DNA of 64,000 bases from Ectocarpus siliculosus (taxonomy: Eukaryota; Sar; Phaeophyceae; Ectocarpales; Ectocarpaceae): contig FN649741.1 of the NCBI GenBank assembly GCA_000310025.1, forward strand, positions 6,069,164 to 6,133,163, given 5' to 3'. Under the pieces are notes generated by a model that saw only the letters and a list, made by a program, of their open reading frames with translations, was not told the DNA's origin and made no database searches. Numbering within the stretch: the stretch's first letter is position 1; each line of letters starts with the position of its first letter. A program made the translations under genes and the position numbers. Below, piece by piece: positions 24,006 through 36,867 of the stretch.

Positions 24006-27000
24006 CTAAACGAATTCAATGAAACTCTGCAGAAGTGAGTAGGCATCGGGTTCAAGTTCCAATCAAAACCCGTCTGGAATTGTTCAGACGGATGTCCTAG
24101 ACGAGGTGCGCTTGTCAACTCGAGTGGGGTCAACTGGGGATAGGCACCATGGAGCTGCCTACGGCGAAACAATGCGGTGGGAACAATCACCTGCCACATG
24201 GACACCATTCTTCGACACGGACAAGCTCGTCTTCGAGAGAACCGTAGCGCCAAGGGAAACTGGACCGGGAATACTTCCTTGCAATATTCAATACTTCTAC
24301 ATGTTTCCGGGAGAAAACGAGCACGCCCCGTGAACACAGCGGCCGGTGAACGGAGCGACATGAGTTGTGGACGCCACAAAGTTGCTGCTTGAACGACACA
24401 GCAAGAACAACCCACCGCCTCGATAGTCTCCAGTTTGCGCCGCTCTTTTCGAACCCGCCGGTTATCGCCCAGAGTCTTCCACATCTCGAAAGCGATGAAA
24501 CCCAAGATCGGCAGCCCAATCAACACCGCCATACCGAAGTAGGTGGAGGGGGGAATATCCGCGCCGAACGCCTGTAGCACGAGAAAACCGCGATTTGCAC
24601 ATGATGATCAGGGTGCAGCACTAAGGTATATCAATGGTAGTGGGGTGGCTGCGGCACACCGACTTGACAAACTCATGCCGCGAAAACATTGTTTTAGGTA
24701 GGCTCCCCACCAAGTGTCTAGCCGCGGCCACAAGATAACAACGCAACGGGCGTGCGAGAAGAGAAAAGAAAGAAGCGAGCAAAACAACATATTGTACCCC
24801 GACGGGCCACACCGCCTTGCGGTAGGAACTGCCCGTATTTCGAAGAGAATGATTGAAGGCTCGAAGCGGACGAAGAAACGCGCTCGACGGCAAAAACCAC
24901 GAGTGATAGCTGCCAGTGGCCGTGCTAGGGTAAGAGGCGGATGAAAGGGCGAGTAGCATACCCGTGCAAAACACCTCCGACCGAAAGGAGAAAAAAGAGT
25001 TTCATGCCAACAGATCACGGCCAAGACACGGCAAACGAAACTTGCCGCTGATAGGCTTGCTAACCATGCCTTGCGCGTGCAAGGGGTGACCCTTCTTACT
25101 TCCTCGGCTTCAGAGAGCTTCGCGACTTCCCAAAAGCTCTGATTCGGCTGCCAAAGGCGGCCTATTCGCGTTATATAGCCGCGAAACAGTTGTTCGAAAA
25201 CATATTTTGGGTGCGTGTGCCGGTTTCGGTCGTACACGATACGGCGCAGATTTAACCATGCTAACGAGAGCCGACGTGGCGAGGAGACGACGAAAAACGA
25301 GCAGCTAACCAAGGGTAGGAACCCTTGCTGTCGCTGTTGCCTTAGCATGCCAGGGTACCAGCAAGCAACGGTGTCTTGGTTCAACCCACAAAAGTCATAG
25401 ACTTGGGTGGAGGTACGAATTGAATTATTTCCGAGCAAGACGTTGCACGGTTCGCAAGCAGTGCAGAGTCATCAGTGGTACCGGTACGCGCCAGCCAGCA
25501 CTACCGCGGCCACCAGGACTAAACCACGTGTCAAGCAATAGTGGCTATTCCATGTGTCTAGAATTGTACCAGGAGATGTAAGGGCCGACGTCCAGGAATA
25601 CCAGCAATATAGGATGGGGAAAGAAAAACGTGGTACCCGATACAAGTTGTACAATGCAACGACACACGGAGCTGCCCCAGCAGTACGCAGGGACATAAAT
25701 ATGTAGACACTTTTGTCTCTGACTGCTGCTGAAACTTTCTCGCACCTAGACAGGCTCTCCCATACTCGTGCCACCAACACAACGAATCTCTTAGGTTGCG
25801 GAGAACCGCGAGTATACCACGCCCGATTGTACGCTTAGTTGTCCCAGTCCTTTATCTATTTTCCCATTGGAGCAGCACAGATGGCAAGTGCAGCTGTTGG
25901 GAGTACTTGCACCACAAGAACGACTCTCTTCTATGGGTTCGGCGCGGCATTGTGAAGGCATTGCCACGTCTGTAACCGTCAGGTGAAGACAGGTTGGGCA
26001 TCTGTGAGGACAATAAAGTAAACTGTGCGTTTGACTCTCCGACCTCGCACCACAGCCAGTGCTTCTGTACCTATAGATGAGAGGATAGCTGCAGCGACTT
26101 CCTACAGTTGAACGCCTACATAGATACAAGGGCGAAACATGCACCCCCTCTCCGTTGCTATCACACCTCTTCCTGTCTCACCCCAGCCTGGGACAGGAAA
26201 ACCTTCTGAGACCTTCAACACACCCGTTGTTGTGCATCACACGAATCCTCCGGTGGCACCGTATTTGTAGGAGTTATCCAGTCTCTACTTTCAGCATGCA
26301 TCACTGATGGCACCCGTCTCAACATGCATTTGAGCGACTGCCATATGTGATACATTTAGTCTGTTGTAGTTCCAGAGCTGTTCTGGTGTCTCAACGGGCT
26401 CGCAGAGGCACCACCGTATCTTAGGGCAGGAGCGTGTTCTGCAACATTGTTGCCAAATAATTGAGTCTGTAAACTGCTGTTGTACTGCTGTACATCACCC
26501 CGATGATGAAGACATAAAAATCAGTTTTGCCGTGTGCAGCTGCCTACCCCCCCCACCCCATGCTGGGTTGCACTTCAGCCGTTTGTACTGAGAATTCTGA
26601 ACACCAGAATACAAGAGCAATAGACTAGATACATAGACTAAATCACTTTTTTCCGTGTGCAGCTTAACCTAACTCTCCCCCCTATGCTGGTTGCACTGCT
26701 GCCGATTGTGCTGAAAATAAGTCTGAACAGCAGTACCACTACAACAATACTTGCCTACGAGACTGTTGGATCCGCACTTTGGGAGAAGCATACGTAAAGT
26801 CTACATAGGCCCCTCGGCTTGTGTCACCACAAGCACGGAAATCCCTGCTGCTACACACGCCTACGAGACACAAACTCACCACATGCATGGACATGGGAAG
26901 GACATAGAACACTGTAGAGCCGACCAGTGCAACACCGCCGAGAAGCTTTGGCGCTCCCATGGCGGCGCCTGCCTTCCTGCTCGCCTGCTGCTGCTGCTGC

Positions 27001-27639
27001 TTCTGCTGGTGCTGCTGCTGCTGCTGCGACAGCAGTTGCCTCTCGTGGGATCTGAACCTATCTATGCGTTCCTCGCCAGCACGACTGGATAGAGAAGCAA
27101 GACTGGAAACTAGGCCAGGTATTACCAAATGCTAGACGAGGGTCACAGCAGGAGGGAGGTGTACCCACTTCCTGTCTGTCTCCGTGCGCAGTACAGTTGG
27201 CTTGCTCGACCAACATCAAGCATTTTTGGTCGCCTCCGCGAGAGCGGTACCCCCAAACCAGAACGCCGCCTCAACCTTTTTTTTTGCCACTCTCTTTTTT
27301 TTTTTTGCCCTGAGAAACACACAAAGAAACGGCTATCACGCTCTGTACACACACTGCTGCACTCGACACTACATATCTACAGAACAGAGACTGGGATTGG
27401 TGGCGACGCATGCATAGTGTGCTACATAGTACATTTATTTTTTTATTTTATTTTATCTCACAACAGCACAACGGATGGATTTTCGAAAAGTACAACGGAT
27501 CCAGGACTTCATCCAGTATCCACTTTCTGTTCACGTACGTGCGGCGGAACAATTTATGAAACGGCAACCCAGCGCGAGGGACGAGGAGAGCGAAAGAAAA
27601 GAGCCCCCCGGCAGCCCAGAACATTCCTCCAGCCTTCAT
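24006..27639 (-). CDS. Small polyQ-containing multi-TM protein, tentative
   Basis: Function not recognised. Proposed exons: 27639-27539, 27084-26880, 24571-24416 and a tentative last exon 24026-24006 ending in TAG; phases 2, 0, 0 close and give about 160 aa. Exon 1 starts MKAGGMFWAAGGLFSFALLV, a hydrophobic leader or anchor, and ends at GTACGT. Exon 2 has a basic/acidic stretch, then QQQQQHQQKQQQQQ, then a hydrophobic helix (LLGGVALVGSTVFYVLP) and a GTGAGT donor. Exon 3 (FGADIPPSTYFG...) carries a second helix (MAVLIGLPILGFIAF) and a strongly basic tail (DNRRVRKERRK). An endomembrane or organelle membrane location is likely. Exons 2 and 3 are each persuasive; linking them across a 2.3-kb intron and the 7-codon last exon is inference. 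Confidence 0.42.
26985..27027 (+). repeat. CTG/CAG triplet tract
   Basis: An interrupted CTG repeat on the plus strand. On the minus strand it encodes the polyglutamine run of the putative membrane protein. CAG/CTG tracts are frequent in brown algal genomes. Confidence 0.85.
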
Positions 27640-28954
27640 CCCAGCTTACCCGCGGGTAGCCAGGTATGTCCCGTCTGACACAATTGACCACTACACACGC
27701 AGGCGCATAGTGCGCGTTCCATCACGAGCCCCGCGGTTTGGGTCGACAACGTCTACAAAGACTGTACTACAGTACACTGCTGTAGACCCACAGCTAGCTA
27801 CACAGTTTACACAGGAATAGGGACAATAATAGCGGAGAGCATAGCTCGGGTGCTAGTCTAGGTGTTGGCTACACTCTACGATAGATGGGGTGATTGATGA
27901 ATTCGGTATTCGCTGAGAACGAAGGATACCCCAACAAGCACATGTAGACAACAGTACTCTGCAGTTGTTACTGTGTTGTACCAATGCGTGGTCAAGACCA
28001 CACGTTTTGTCTGCAACTCTGTGCGCTTCTTTTTGAGGGCGTGTAACCGTGCGGCTTGTATAATACGTCGACGGCGGCATTTCTGGCGGTAGACGTACCG
28101 CATTCTTCTCAAAGACAAGTACCCATAGATAATATGCCGCTTGTGCTCCCAAAGGCGATACTTGTTACATGCTTGTTCTCCCAACTAAATGTACGGACGT
28201 CGTAGTCGTCTACGATGCGGGGGCGGCTTTTCGTACCGCAGTATATATGCGGGAGAAAGAAGCCGACCCGAGGATTGCATTACCGAGGGTAGATATTGTA
28301 TACACTACGTGCTCGTCGAGGTTATCCACCTAGCTAGGTAGACCGCGGGGGCAAACATGAACGCCAGAGAATGCCTTTACAATATTGCTTAGCAATTAAA
28401 GGCTAGCCCGGCTCTTCACCAAATAATGCTCTTGTGAAGGAATGGCGTTCCGCGAAGCAGAAAACAACTTGAACGTAGAAGAAGAATTTGCCCAGCGTGA
28501 GCTTGGCATATCTTGTCAATAAACTTTATGGAGGGGGCGTAATAATCAACGGGGAACGCGTCTTTGTAATTACCTTTCGGGCCGCACATCGAAAATTCAA
28601 AATGTGCGATCAATCACACCCTACATGTTTTTTTTGCCTACATTGGGAAATCGCCTGGTAAACCAGCTTGGTTCGCGTCCAATGCACTTGTTCATCGGGG
28701 ATACACACGTGGAGAATGGCGGTGACGCGCTAACGCACTTGCAACATCCGGAGTGGGTATGAAATCGGGCGCTCTAGCTACAGTTCACGAGAGAACCTCA
28801 ACAACAGTAGAGTCGTCTCTGGCTGCCTTCTATTGTTGTCACGGGTGCGACGCTCCCCACACACCGGCACGTACTGGCAATTTCGAGCGGTGGTGGTTAT
28901 TTTTGGCAAGCCGTAGCTATCCGAACTGGAGCGTAATTTTCTGGGCTTACTCAC

Positions 28955-29162
28955 CAAAATTCGGGTTGGAGATGAATTTCTCGCACGTCGATCTCGCGCT
29001 ACTGTACAACACCTCAATTGATATGGCGCGCAGTTTTTCTCGAAGGGATTGCTCAAGCTCATGCGACTCCTTGAAACGTTGTAGAGGTTTGCCTCCTATG
29101 GAAACGATTGCTCCTCCAACAGAGGTGCGTATTTCCTTGTTCCACTTCAAAAATGACAACAT
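28955..29162 (-). CDS. Candidate orphan exon
   Basis: A minus-strand open frame (GGAIVSIGGKPLQRFKESHE...) ending at a strong donor (TTTTG/GTGAGTAAG, phase 1). The sequence reads as a plausible amphipathic, charged protein segment. The 3' side is defined by the donor; the 5' side is uncertain (an AAG acceptor near 29140 or further up). I could not find partner exons, though a frame at 28613-28416 with a possible GTAATT donor lies downstream. The family is not recognised. Confidence 0.28.
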
Positions 29163-29362
29163 GCGCGCATTTTTCTGAGCGCTTCTCGTGTTGCTCTTCC
29201 GCTTTGCGTTTGCCGTCTTTTCATCGTGCGGGAAATGTTGTAGTCAAGGCCGCATTGGCCCGTCGACGGTCAGCATCGGATCGACCCTCACGAGCAGGAA
29301 CAGCACAAAGAGGTCTTCTTCTTGTGTCCTGGGACGTCGTGTACACTATACGGCGCGGCGCT

Positions 29363-32300
29363 ATGAATCCGCTGCCGAACCAGGACACCCCTTCTTCGCC
29401 TCGACCGACCAACAGCAACGACGTCGCGCCTGCGTCCGGTGAAGAAGATGGCGACCTTTTTGGAAGTGCGGAAGATCTTTCTCTTTCAAGCGTCGGAGGA
29501 GAGGTGAGCACCACGGGGTGGTATTTGCCTTCTACCGTAAGTCTTAGCTGGAAGGGTTGAAGCCGTTGTCTCGTCGCAGACCCTCAGCCGGTATGTCGCC
29601 GGCCGGCTCGACTGGCTGGTGGCCAAGTGGTTGGCATGTACGTTTCCCTCAAAGGATCGCTACATAATGCCGAGAAAGTTGAGATGAAGCTACTGTAGTA
29701 GCATTTGAACCTTTTGTTGATGCAAAAAACTCATAGATATGCAAAGCTTCGACGCGACGCGTCACAAGGGAATTTCCCCTACAAGAGTTTTAGGCTGGGC
29801 ATCTTTGGGAGATCAGAAATGAGGCGGCGAGGCTGAACTGAAGCCTTTATTGGAGACGGTTCATGTCCCCAGACACTCAGGCCTGACGAATTGCACATTA
29901 GCTTGAACGGTCTCCTGTTACGTTTGCTTGCTCAGCAAGTCCAAGACGGAGGCCGTTCGAGGTTTGGTCCAAAATACAACTGCCATTCTCTCCCTCGTTG
30001 GTCTCCCTCAAATTTTTCTAGGATGTTCCCTCCTGGGCGCTCGACCTGGACCTCACAGCGGACATCGACGCGGCGAAAGCAAGGGAAAAAGCCAAGAATG
30101 AGACGTGCAAACCTGCGGCTTCGAGAACATCCGGTACTGGCGGCAGGAGCACTGGACATGCCAGGTATGAAGCGTGAACATGTCGAGGGTACGCAAACCG
30201 GACTACTCATGGGCTGTTCCACTCAGTTGGAGCAAAAACACGCATGTTTGATCTGCTTTCTACACATTTGCTTGTCCCTGGCCTCCCTCAGATTTCGGAG
30301 AATAAGTAGACTACAGCAAGACGGCCGAATGGCAGTCGTTGCGCCACGGCGTTAGATGATCCTTAGGAAATGAAAGTCCAAGGAAGGGTTGCGCGGAGAG
30401 AAAAACTCACCTTGTAGGTTGTGCTACTTCGTGAACCTTGCTGTCGTCTTTACGCTGATTTCGATTCCTAATACGTCACCTCCAGATCACAAGACACCAA
30501 GCCGATCTCCATGCACAAGAGAAGGTTCAGCAGCGTCGAGGACATCGAGCTGGGTCGAGCGATTGCAGAACAGACGGGAGAGCTAAAGGTGAGCTAACAC
30601 GTCGCATTGAGGATTCATCAGTACCGCGGTACTAAACCGAGCACGGATGATACACATGTCATTGCAGTCACACGTGTCGGCCACACTATATACTTTTACT
30701 GCTCATTTTGACGTCCATTCCCACACCTATCCATTCCCACACCTATACTCTGCAGGGTCAAGTCTGGAAGAAGATCGCCTTGTCGCTCCCAGGTAGAAGC
30801 GCCAGGCAATGTCGCGATCGCTGGTTCAACTACCTGGACCCGAACCTGGAAACGACCCCTTGGTCCACGCAAGAGTTTCGACTACTGTACCTCGCCCAGG
30901 TCAGAACGCACCGCGATCGATGGAAACGTTTCAAGTCCTGCAGAACGCGCGAGTGCATGGTGACACCCTCGTGAGGCTGATATTACTGATCGGCCAACCT
31001 GCAGAGTAATCGACATCTCTGTCTCTGTGGAACCCCATCCGACGCAATTACGAACACAGGTGCTGCTATATGTAAGCGTTTAGTGGCTGCGACAGCATGT
31101 TGGCGTGTTGTTTCGATTGAAACGTGAAGCTCTACACATACGTGCATCTCAACACGCTGTATACATTGTCAGGATTCAACAGTAGTGCCTGACCAACCTC
31201 GTCACTTTGCCGGATGGAATGTATACTACCCCGTTCATCTACAAAATTTCTCCAACCAAAACCTATTTTGCAGGCAGCCCTTGGTAGAAATCAATGGGCG
31301 AAGATAAAGCATATACTCCCTCAGAGGTCGTCTGTGGGTATCACAACTGCGTCCAAGTCGACCGAGACGGAAGAGTGGCGGAAGACCTTCGATGAAACGT
31401 CGGCCGACCCGGAAACCCTTCGACTCTTCCATGAGAGGATGGAGGCTTCATCGCTGTCCAACAAGAATCGCTCGGAGAACTTGGCCAGGAATCAACCAAG
31501 CAAAGGGAAGCAGAAATTGCGAACCCCGGTCGGGTTCGCGTCAAGGTTTGTACGGAGGGATCCGTGATCCTTTTCTTGTACAGGTGTGCCCGGTTGGCTT
31601 ACTCTTGCCAGCTTGCGCACAGCCGTATCTTGTCCCACATTTCGTGCCCTCTGTGTGCAGATGCATGCCGGCTCCTCGCAAACGTGGTGGCATGTTCACG
31701 TTACTCCCTAGTAAACCTCTCTGGGTGGAAACATGTTCGACGAAAGCAGCACCCACAGATCGGGAAAATAATTTCCTGGGCCAAGATCGTTGTTGGAATC
31801 AACGTTGTTCGACTAACCTCTCTACGTCATATCGTGTCGCCCAACGTGAGACATAACGAAAACGCGCCCGACACACATTGTTTTTTTTTTTTCCGCAGAT
31901 GCCGAGCAAGGAAAAGCTCGTACCATCAAGCAACTCCGGTGGCGGAACATCTACCATGGACCACGGTGGGGCGTTCAGTGGGAACCTAGAGGGACTCTCA
32001 AGCACCCGAGACTTGCACTCCAGCCAGACGAGGGTCATCCTAGTGGTCTGGACGAGTGAGGACATATCGAGAATATATTCGACACATCATGAATATTTTC
32101 GACTCAGAGTTGATTTTCCCGATTGATTGTCCCGATACACGTATTGACAGCAGACGCGTGGAATGCCCGTTGGCTGTAGGTGGCTCCTCTGAAATTCCGC
32201 ACGAACAAGAACACACGCTCGTCTATTGTGCTGCGATATGATGCTAGCTCGTGCGGGAATGATCGCAACGTACTACTGGCGAGGCTGACCCACTTCCAAC

Positions 32301-34539
32301 TTCCAGTAAGACTAATAAAGTACGTTGAAATCACTTGGGGATCTTCGCAAGGGGCGCATTCGCTCACGGAACCTTACATACCAAAGATGCAGCACGATAT
32401 GAACAATGTGTGTTGGTCTCTCGAGGTCACCCGGTATGCCTGAGAGATCAATTCTGGACTCAGGGGTAAAACTCCCACTCCTGAAAACTCGCGCGCCACC
32501 GAGCATTCACGAGTTGAGGACTCTTGTCAATTTGCTGAATGGACCTTGTAGCAGGCCCAATACTTGCCGCGGTCTTGCCCTCCTGAACCAAACTGACACT
32601 CACAGAAGAGGAAGACGCGATATTGGCCAAACTTGTGAAGGCGAACAGCGAGAAAAATTGGGCTCAGATTGCTGCAGATCTTAGCGGTGCCCTGCTCACA
32701 TCCCACCAACAACGAGAGGCCGAGGGCCAATCGTCAGGTCGGACCGATGTTTTCGCGACCAGGACTGGTCGTCAATGCTTCGAGAGGTAAGATGGCGAAG
32801 ATGTTCTAGGCCGCTGCTTTACGGTATGTCCGGCTCGCGGGTGGTCGACTCTTTTTGTGTTCCTGCAAGTCCTCGAAGTAGTTCGTGGACCGGACACAAG
32901 CCAAGAGCACCTTTTGAGTACCGTGGCGGGAGTTTGAAAGCCTGACGTGCATATCTCAGCCTGGCACAATGCGTCCAGTGCCATATCACAGAACCCATTC
33001 CTGTCAACAGTGCGCCTTCGCTACAAGTCCCCGTTTCTGATTCATTCTCGTCTGGGAATCTTTTGAAAGGTGGACGACGCACTTGGCGGCTGGGGTACGG
33101 AAACATCCCTGGATGGAGTCCGAAGACCACAAGTTACGGCAAGCCGTGCGAAACGCACCCAAGAAAGTTTCTACGGTGAGCCCAAACACCACTTTTCAGA
33201 CTATTGTGTCGCACCTACCATTGCTGTACGTCGTCACCCACATTTCTGGACGGGCACTTTAAAGTGGTACTTTGCTCTCGTCACCCCAATTCCCGTCGGA
33301 CTCTGCAAAAATATGGTCATTTGGCTCCCTCTGGCTACCGCACCACGGGGCTGAAAAAGCCTTCGCTGTTCTTTTGACTTTGGTATTCTTGACGTGCGAC
33401 CCTTCAATAACACAAGCACCGCCTGACGACGCCTAATTGTCCAGGATGGGTTCTGGAGAGAGGTGGCTGAGACGATCGCCAGTCGGACGGCCCGGGAATG
33501 TCAACACCGCTGGTTGTCCATCCGGCAGGTTCCCTGGACGGATAGAGAGCGGGAAATTATTTTCCACGCACAGGTTAGGGCAATAGAAACAGAACAAGCA
33601 CGAATCTTGAAGATCTGGTGGGTCTCGGGTTCCCTGTCAGACTAATGAGCTACCACCTATCGTGCACAAACGGACTAAAGTAAACAAGGAAGGTGCTGAA
33701 ATACGCAAGGAACCGGCTTCACGTTCGTCAGCGACGTTGCAGGTACGGCAGGGGCGAACGATAGTGTTCGAGGGGACGGAAACAATCCTGAGTAATCGCA
33801 AGTTGACAATTTTCGACGCACGTTGACCATCAATATGCTCATCCAAAGGAAACGACCGCAATGGCGAGTATTGGACGAAATTAATTTCCAGCTTCGAAAT
33901 AATAGGGGTTGGGTGGAAGGGAAAAGCCTCAGCTTGTAGTCACCTCCTGAGGCTAGCAAACCACAGAGGTCATGTAGTGTTACTTGCTCGTCTCTGCGCT
34001 ACTTTCTCTTCGACACGCGAGGACTCTGGTAAAACAAGGCTTGAACCGAAAGGTAGAATATGTGGACCCATAGTAATACTGTCCCCGAGACCCCGACATA
34101 TACGGCATGACAACTTGGGTTGTCTCAATAGTACTCGGTTTGTTTATTGTGTCCGCCATTGAATGCACAAACTTGCTCTTTGTGCAGAAACACCTGGGTT
34201 CTTGCTGGAACGATATCAGCAAGTACTTCGTGGATCGCACGCCAAACGAGGTCGAAACCACGTTCTGCACATGCGATGACTTCAAGAAGTGGCAGGAATC
34301 CAACCGTGTGGTTGTGTCTGAGAACTTCTCCGCGCAGTTCATGAATCGGCTGAATGATCCACTCCCGGAAACGGCTGGAAGCACGAAGTCCATGAAGAGT
34401 ATTGTGCCTTCGGCCAACAACGTGAGTGCTTTCGCGCGAGTGCAACCTGGCCTGTCCTGCGGCTGGTGCCTTGACACAGTGCTTGGACGCTGTTCTTTAC
34501 GATCGATTTGTTCGGCAGCAGCATGACGGAGATGTGTAA
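29363..34539 (+). CDS. Multi-repeat Myb-domain protein (five Myb/SANT-like repeats)
   Basis: Probably a nuclear DNA-binding protein of the SNAPC4/Myb-like class. Exons: 29363-29503, 30022-30164, 30486-30588, 30756-30899, 31274-31545, [31661-31686 tentative], 31899-32033, 32606-32786, 33070-33175, 33445-33573, 34188-34421, 34522-34539; about 543 aa with consistent phases. After an acidic N-terminus come repeat 1 (FSSVEDIELGRAI / WKKIALSLPGRSARQCRDRW), repeat 2 (PWSTQEFRLL / WAKIKHILPQRS, with an inserted Ser/Thr-rich segment), repeat 3 (EEEDAILAKL / WAQIAADL ... TGRQCFERW), repeat 4 (PWMESEDHKLRQAV / FWREVAETIASRTARECQHRW) and repeat 5 (PWTDREREII / CWNDISKYFVDRTPNEVE). The middle (31546-32605) is the least certain: the micro-exon is proposed only to make phases meet. 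The last exon encodes HDGDV then stop. Confidence 0.75.
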
Positions 34540-34680
34540 GCCGGGACGCAGGCAATATTCAAGACAAACAAGGACCAACGTTCATAGGGCCACCGCGAGA
34601 CAAGGCGCTACGTGCTCACCATACTCGTGTGCGAGTGCAGCGTGCAGCGTACTTCATCATTTCTGAGTTTTTGCGGATTA

Positions 34681-34732
34681 TGTTGTTGCTGTTGTTGCTG
34701 TTGCTGCTGCTGCTGCTGCAGTTGTTGCTGTC
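34681..34732 (+). repeat. TTG/CTG triplet tract
   Basis: A mixed TTG/CTG tract about 50 bp long, just downstream of the Myb gene. The minus strand is open as polyQ, but I see no gene around it. Confidence 0.85.
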
Positions 34733-34739
34733 GCAACAT

Positions 34740-35789
34740 TTTTCGTACCATTCGTTCTTGTTGGTCTAATAAAATATTGTAGATGTGGCGTTGTTGTTCG
34801 TGGTGATGTTTGCTGTTGGTGATTATGGCTTTTTCCGTCGATTGATGCATTTCTTTGTGCCCTGGAAAGAAGTCGACCCCTACCCCGTCCAAGATTCGTT
34901 CCGCCTCAACACCACGAATTCACAAGACTCCCTTAAGGGCGTGTCATGGCGTCGCAGCGGTAGATATCGAGCCCACTACCTACTGCTCAGTGGGACATTG
35001 GTCGGGCATGTATCCTGCGGTCTTCTGGTGAATATCATGTCCGATGGGTAAGCCTTTCCCGAGCACTCGCATGAGTCTGGCGTCCTCTTGCTCTTCGTGC
35101 AACGCCGTGATGCTGATTCGTAGGGCGAGCGCAAAGATAAGTCGCGGTCGTGCGACCGGTCGAAGAAGAAGAGGCGCAAGAGGTGACCAGATAAATGAAG
35201 CACATAGTTCCTGTATATTAAGGCTCTGCCTGAGCGTCGATCGGACGAAGTTTCCACTGTTCAAAATGTTAAGGTTACCAGCTTTTCGCTAGCGCGCATA
35301 TGCAGCACGCCTGTGGATGATCGATGTGCTACGGAAGTAGTTCTGGTGTGGTGGTAAGGAAACCGCTCGATTGTACGTTGGTGCTTCATCTGGCCGTTAC
35401 ATGATTGGTCGGTGCTCGCTGCTCGAAATTGACAAGTGTGTTCCCAATATAACCGTCGTCTGTGCGAACGGGGCACGCACCGCTCGCCCTTAATCGTCGT
35501 ACTTGCAGTGAACAGGGACGGAGTTCTACTGGCACGCAGTACGCAGCGAGTGACGAGGCCTCTACCACCCCTTCTAGGTTTGGGTCGTACAACACTCGCC
35601 ACGCCGAATCCCAACCTGCTAGAGTCGGGAAAGAAGAAGAGGCAAGTTTGGCATGTACCGATTATAATATTGCTATGATTGACATTGACAATCTTACGAA
35701 TACCCGAGGCGTTATACAGACCCTCTGCAGTTTTGAAGCGTTCTCCTCCGCGAACCAATTAGTCTATTTAGTTTTTCAAGCAAATTGTT
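34740..35789. other. Intergenic region before the repeat array
   Basis: About 1 kb with short overlapping ORFs on both strands and no recognised domain. Confidence 0.4.
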
Positions 35790-35928
35790 CTATTTCATCA
35801 TGATCGCAAGGTGTTCGCGGGTTCATCTGCATGCCTCTCTGGTTCCACGCCCTAGAACGGAGGTTTCGCAGGCATTTGCACGACCTAGACAGAAGTAAGG
35901 AGGAGAGACAAAGGGTCATCCTTACGGC

Positions 35929-36610
35929 ATGATTGAATTGACGTGAATTAAAGTCGACAAAGAATACCCGACAAACACAGCCTGCGATACTATGTACTTC
36001 TACAAGCCTGTACGGATTCCCAATCTTCTGAGTGAACCAATTCTTCTTTTAACGCACGTGCGGTTACTCTCGCCTCGAGAGCTGGCAGTAATTGCCTTCC
36101 TTCCTGGATTCGGCTGTTACCAGTGTAGTATGACGGCACGGAAACAATCTCGTGCGGTTGGCTTCCATGCTCGATGCATTGGGACACCTAAGCGTCCGAT
36201 GAAGGCCGTAGGACCTTTACTATATCGTCGGCTAAGGGGGAAGCAATGCGCAGGTAGCGCGTCTTGACGGCTTCCCATCAGGAAGGCCCCTGTTGCTAGG
36301 GGACCGGCCTGGTCAATCAAGAGCCCAAACAGGACGTCTCGTACCTCCATGATTCCGTGTAGCCGTTCAGCGATGCTGCGGTGTACGTCCGGCCATGGGG
36401 GTCCTTGGGTTCGACGGGCGTCGCCAACCTCACCTGACCTTTGAGCATAATCTCCTGCGTACAAGGGCGTCGCCTGATAGCAAGTCGGTAGGATGGTAAA
36501 TCAATATAGCAGAATATTTGAACGTGCGGAAAGCACGGTTTTGAACTATTTCTACTGTAGAATCCCTACAAGTACTACTTCCGGTCCATGCCCACTACCT
36601 TGCCTACTCC
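35929..36610. repeat. Array long unit 1
   Basis: The first long unit. It contains minus-strand ORFs at 36464-36117 (115 codons) and 36187-35990 (65 codons), overlapping in different frames. It is interrupted at its right edge by the MITE. Confidence 0.85.
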
Positions 36611-36867
36611 AGAGGGATGCTACGGTAGGGGGGGCACGTTTTGTGACATGGGTCACATGCTGTCGCCCGACAAGGTCCGTAAAAATGCTCGTAACTCTCT
36701 CAATTTTTGCATTTCAAGAAAATCAATTCTGCCCAGGCAGCCGCCTGGCGTGTATCTCGCGGTGTGCAAAACAAGAAGCATTTGTTCCATTTGTTGAGGC
36801 AGGAAACACCAGTCCGCCAAAACACCCCCTGTGACCGAGGGGGTACCCCCTATCGTAGCATCCCTCT
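36611..36867. mobile_element. MITE-like element with terminal inverted repeats
   Basis: 257 bp, present only in array unit 1. The left end AGAGGGATGCTACGGTAGGG and the right end, read in reverse complement, AGAGGGATGCTACGATAGGG form a terminal inverted repeat of about 22 bp with one mismatch. The flanks read ctactCC[element]CCatacatg, suggesting a 2-bp CC duplication. Units 2 and 3 lack it, giving an empty-site comparison. There is no transposase frame, so it is non-autonomous. Confidence 0.85.
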
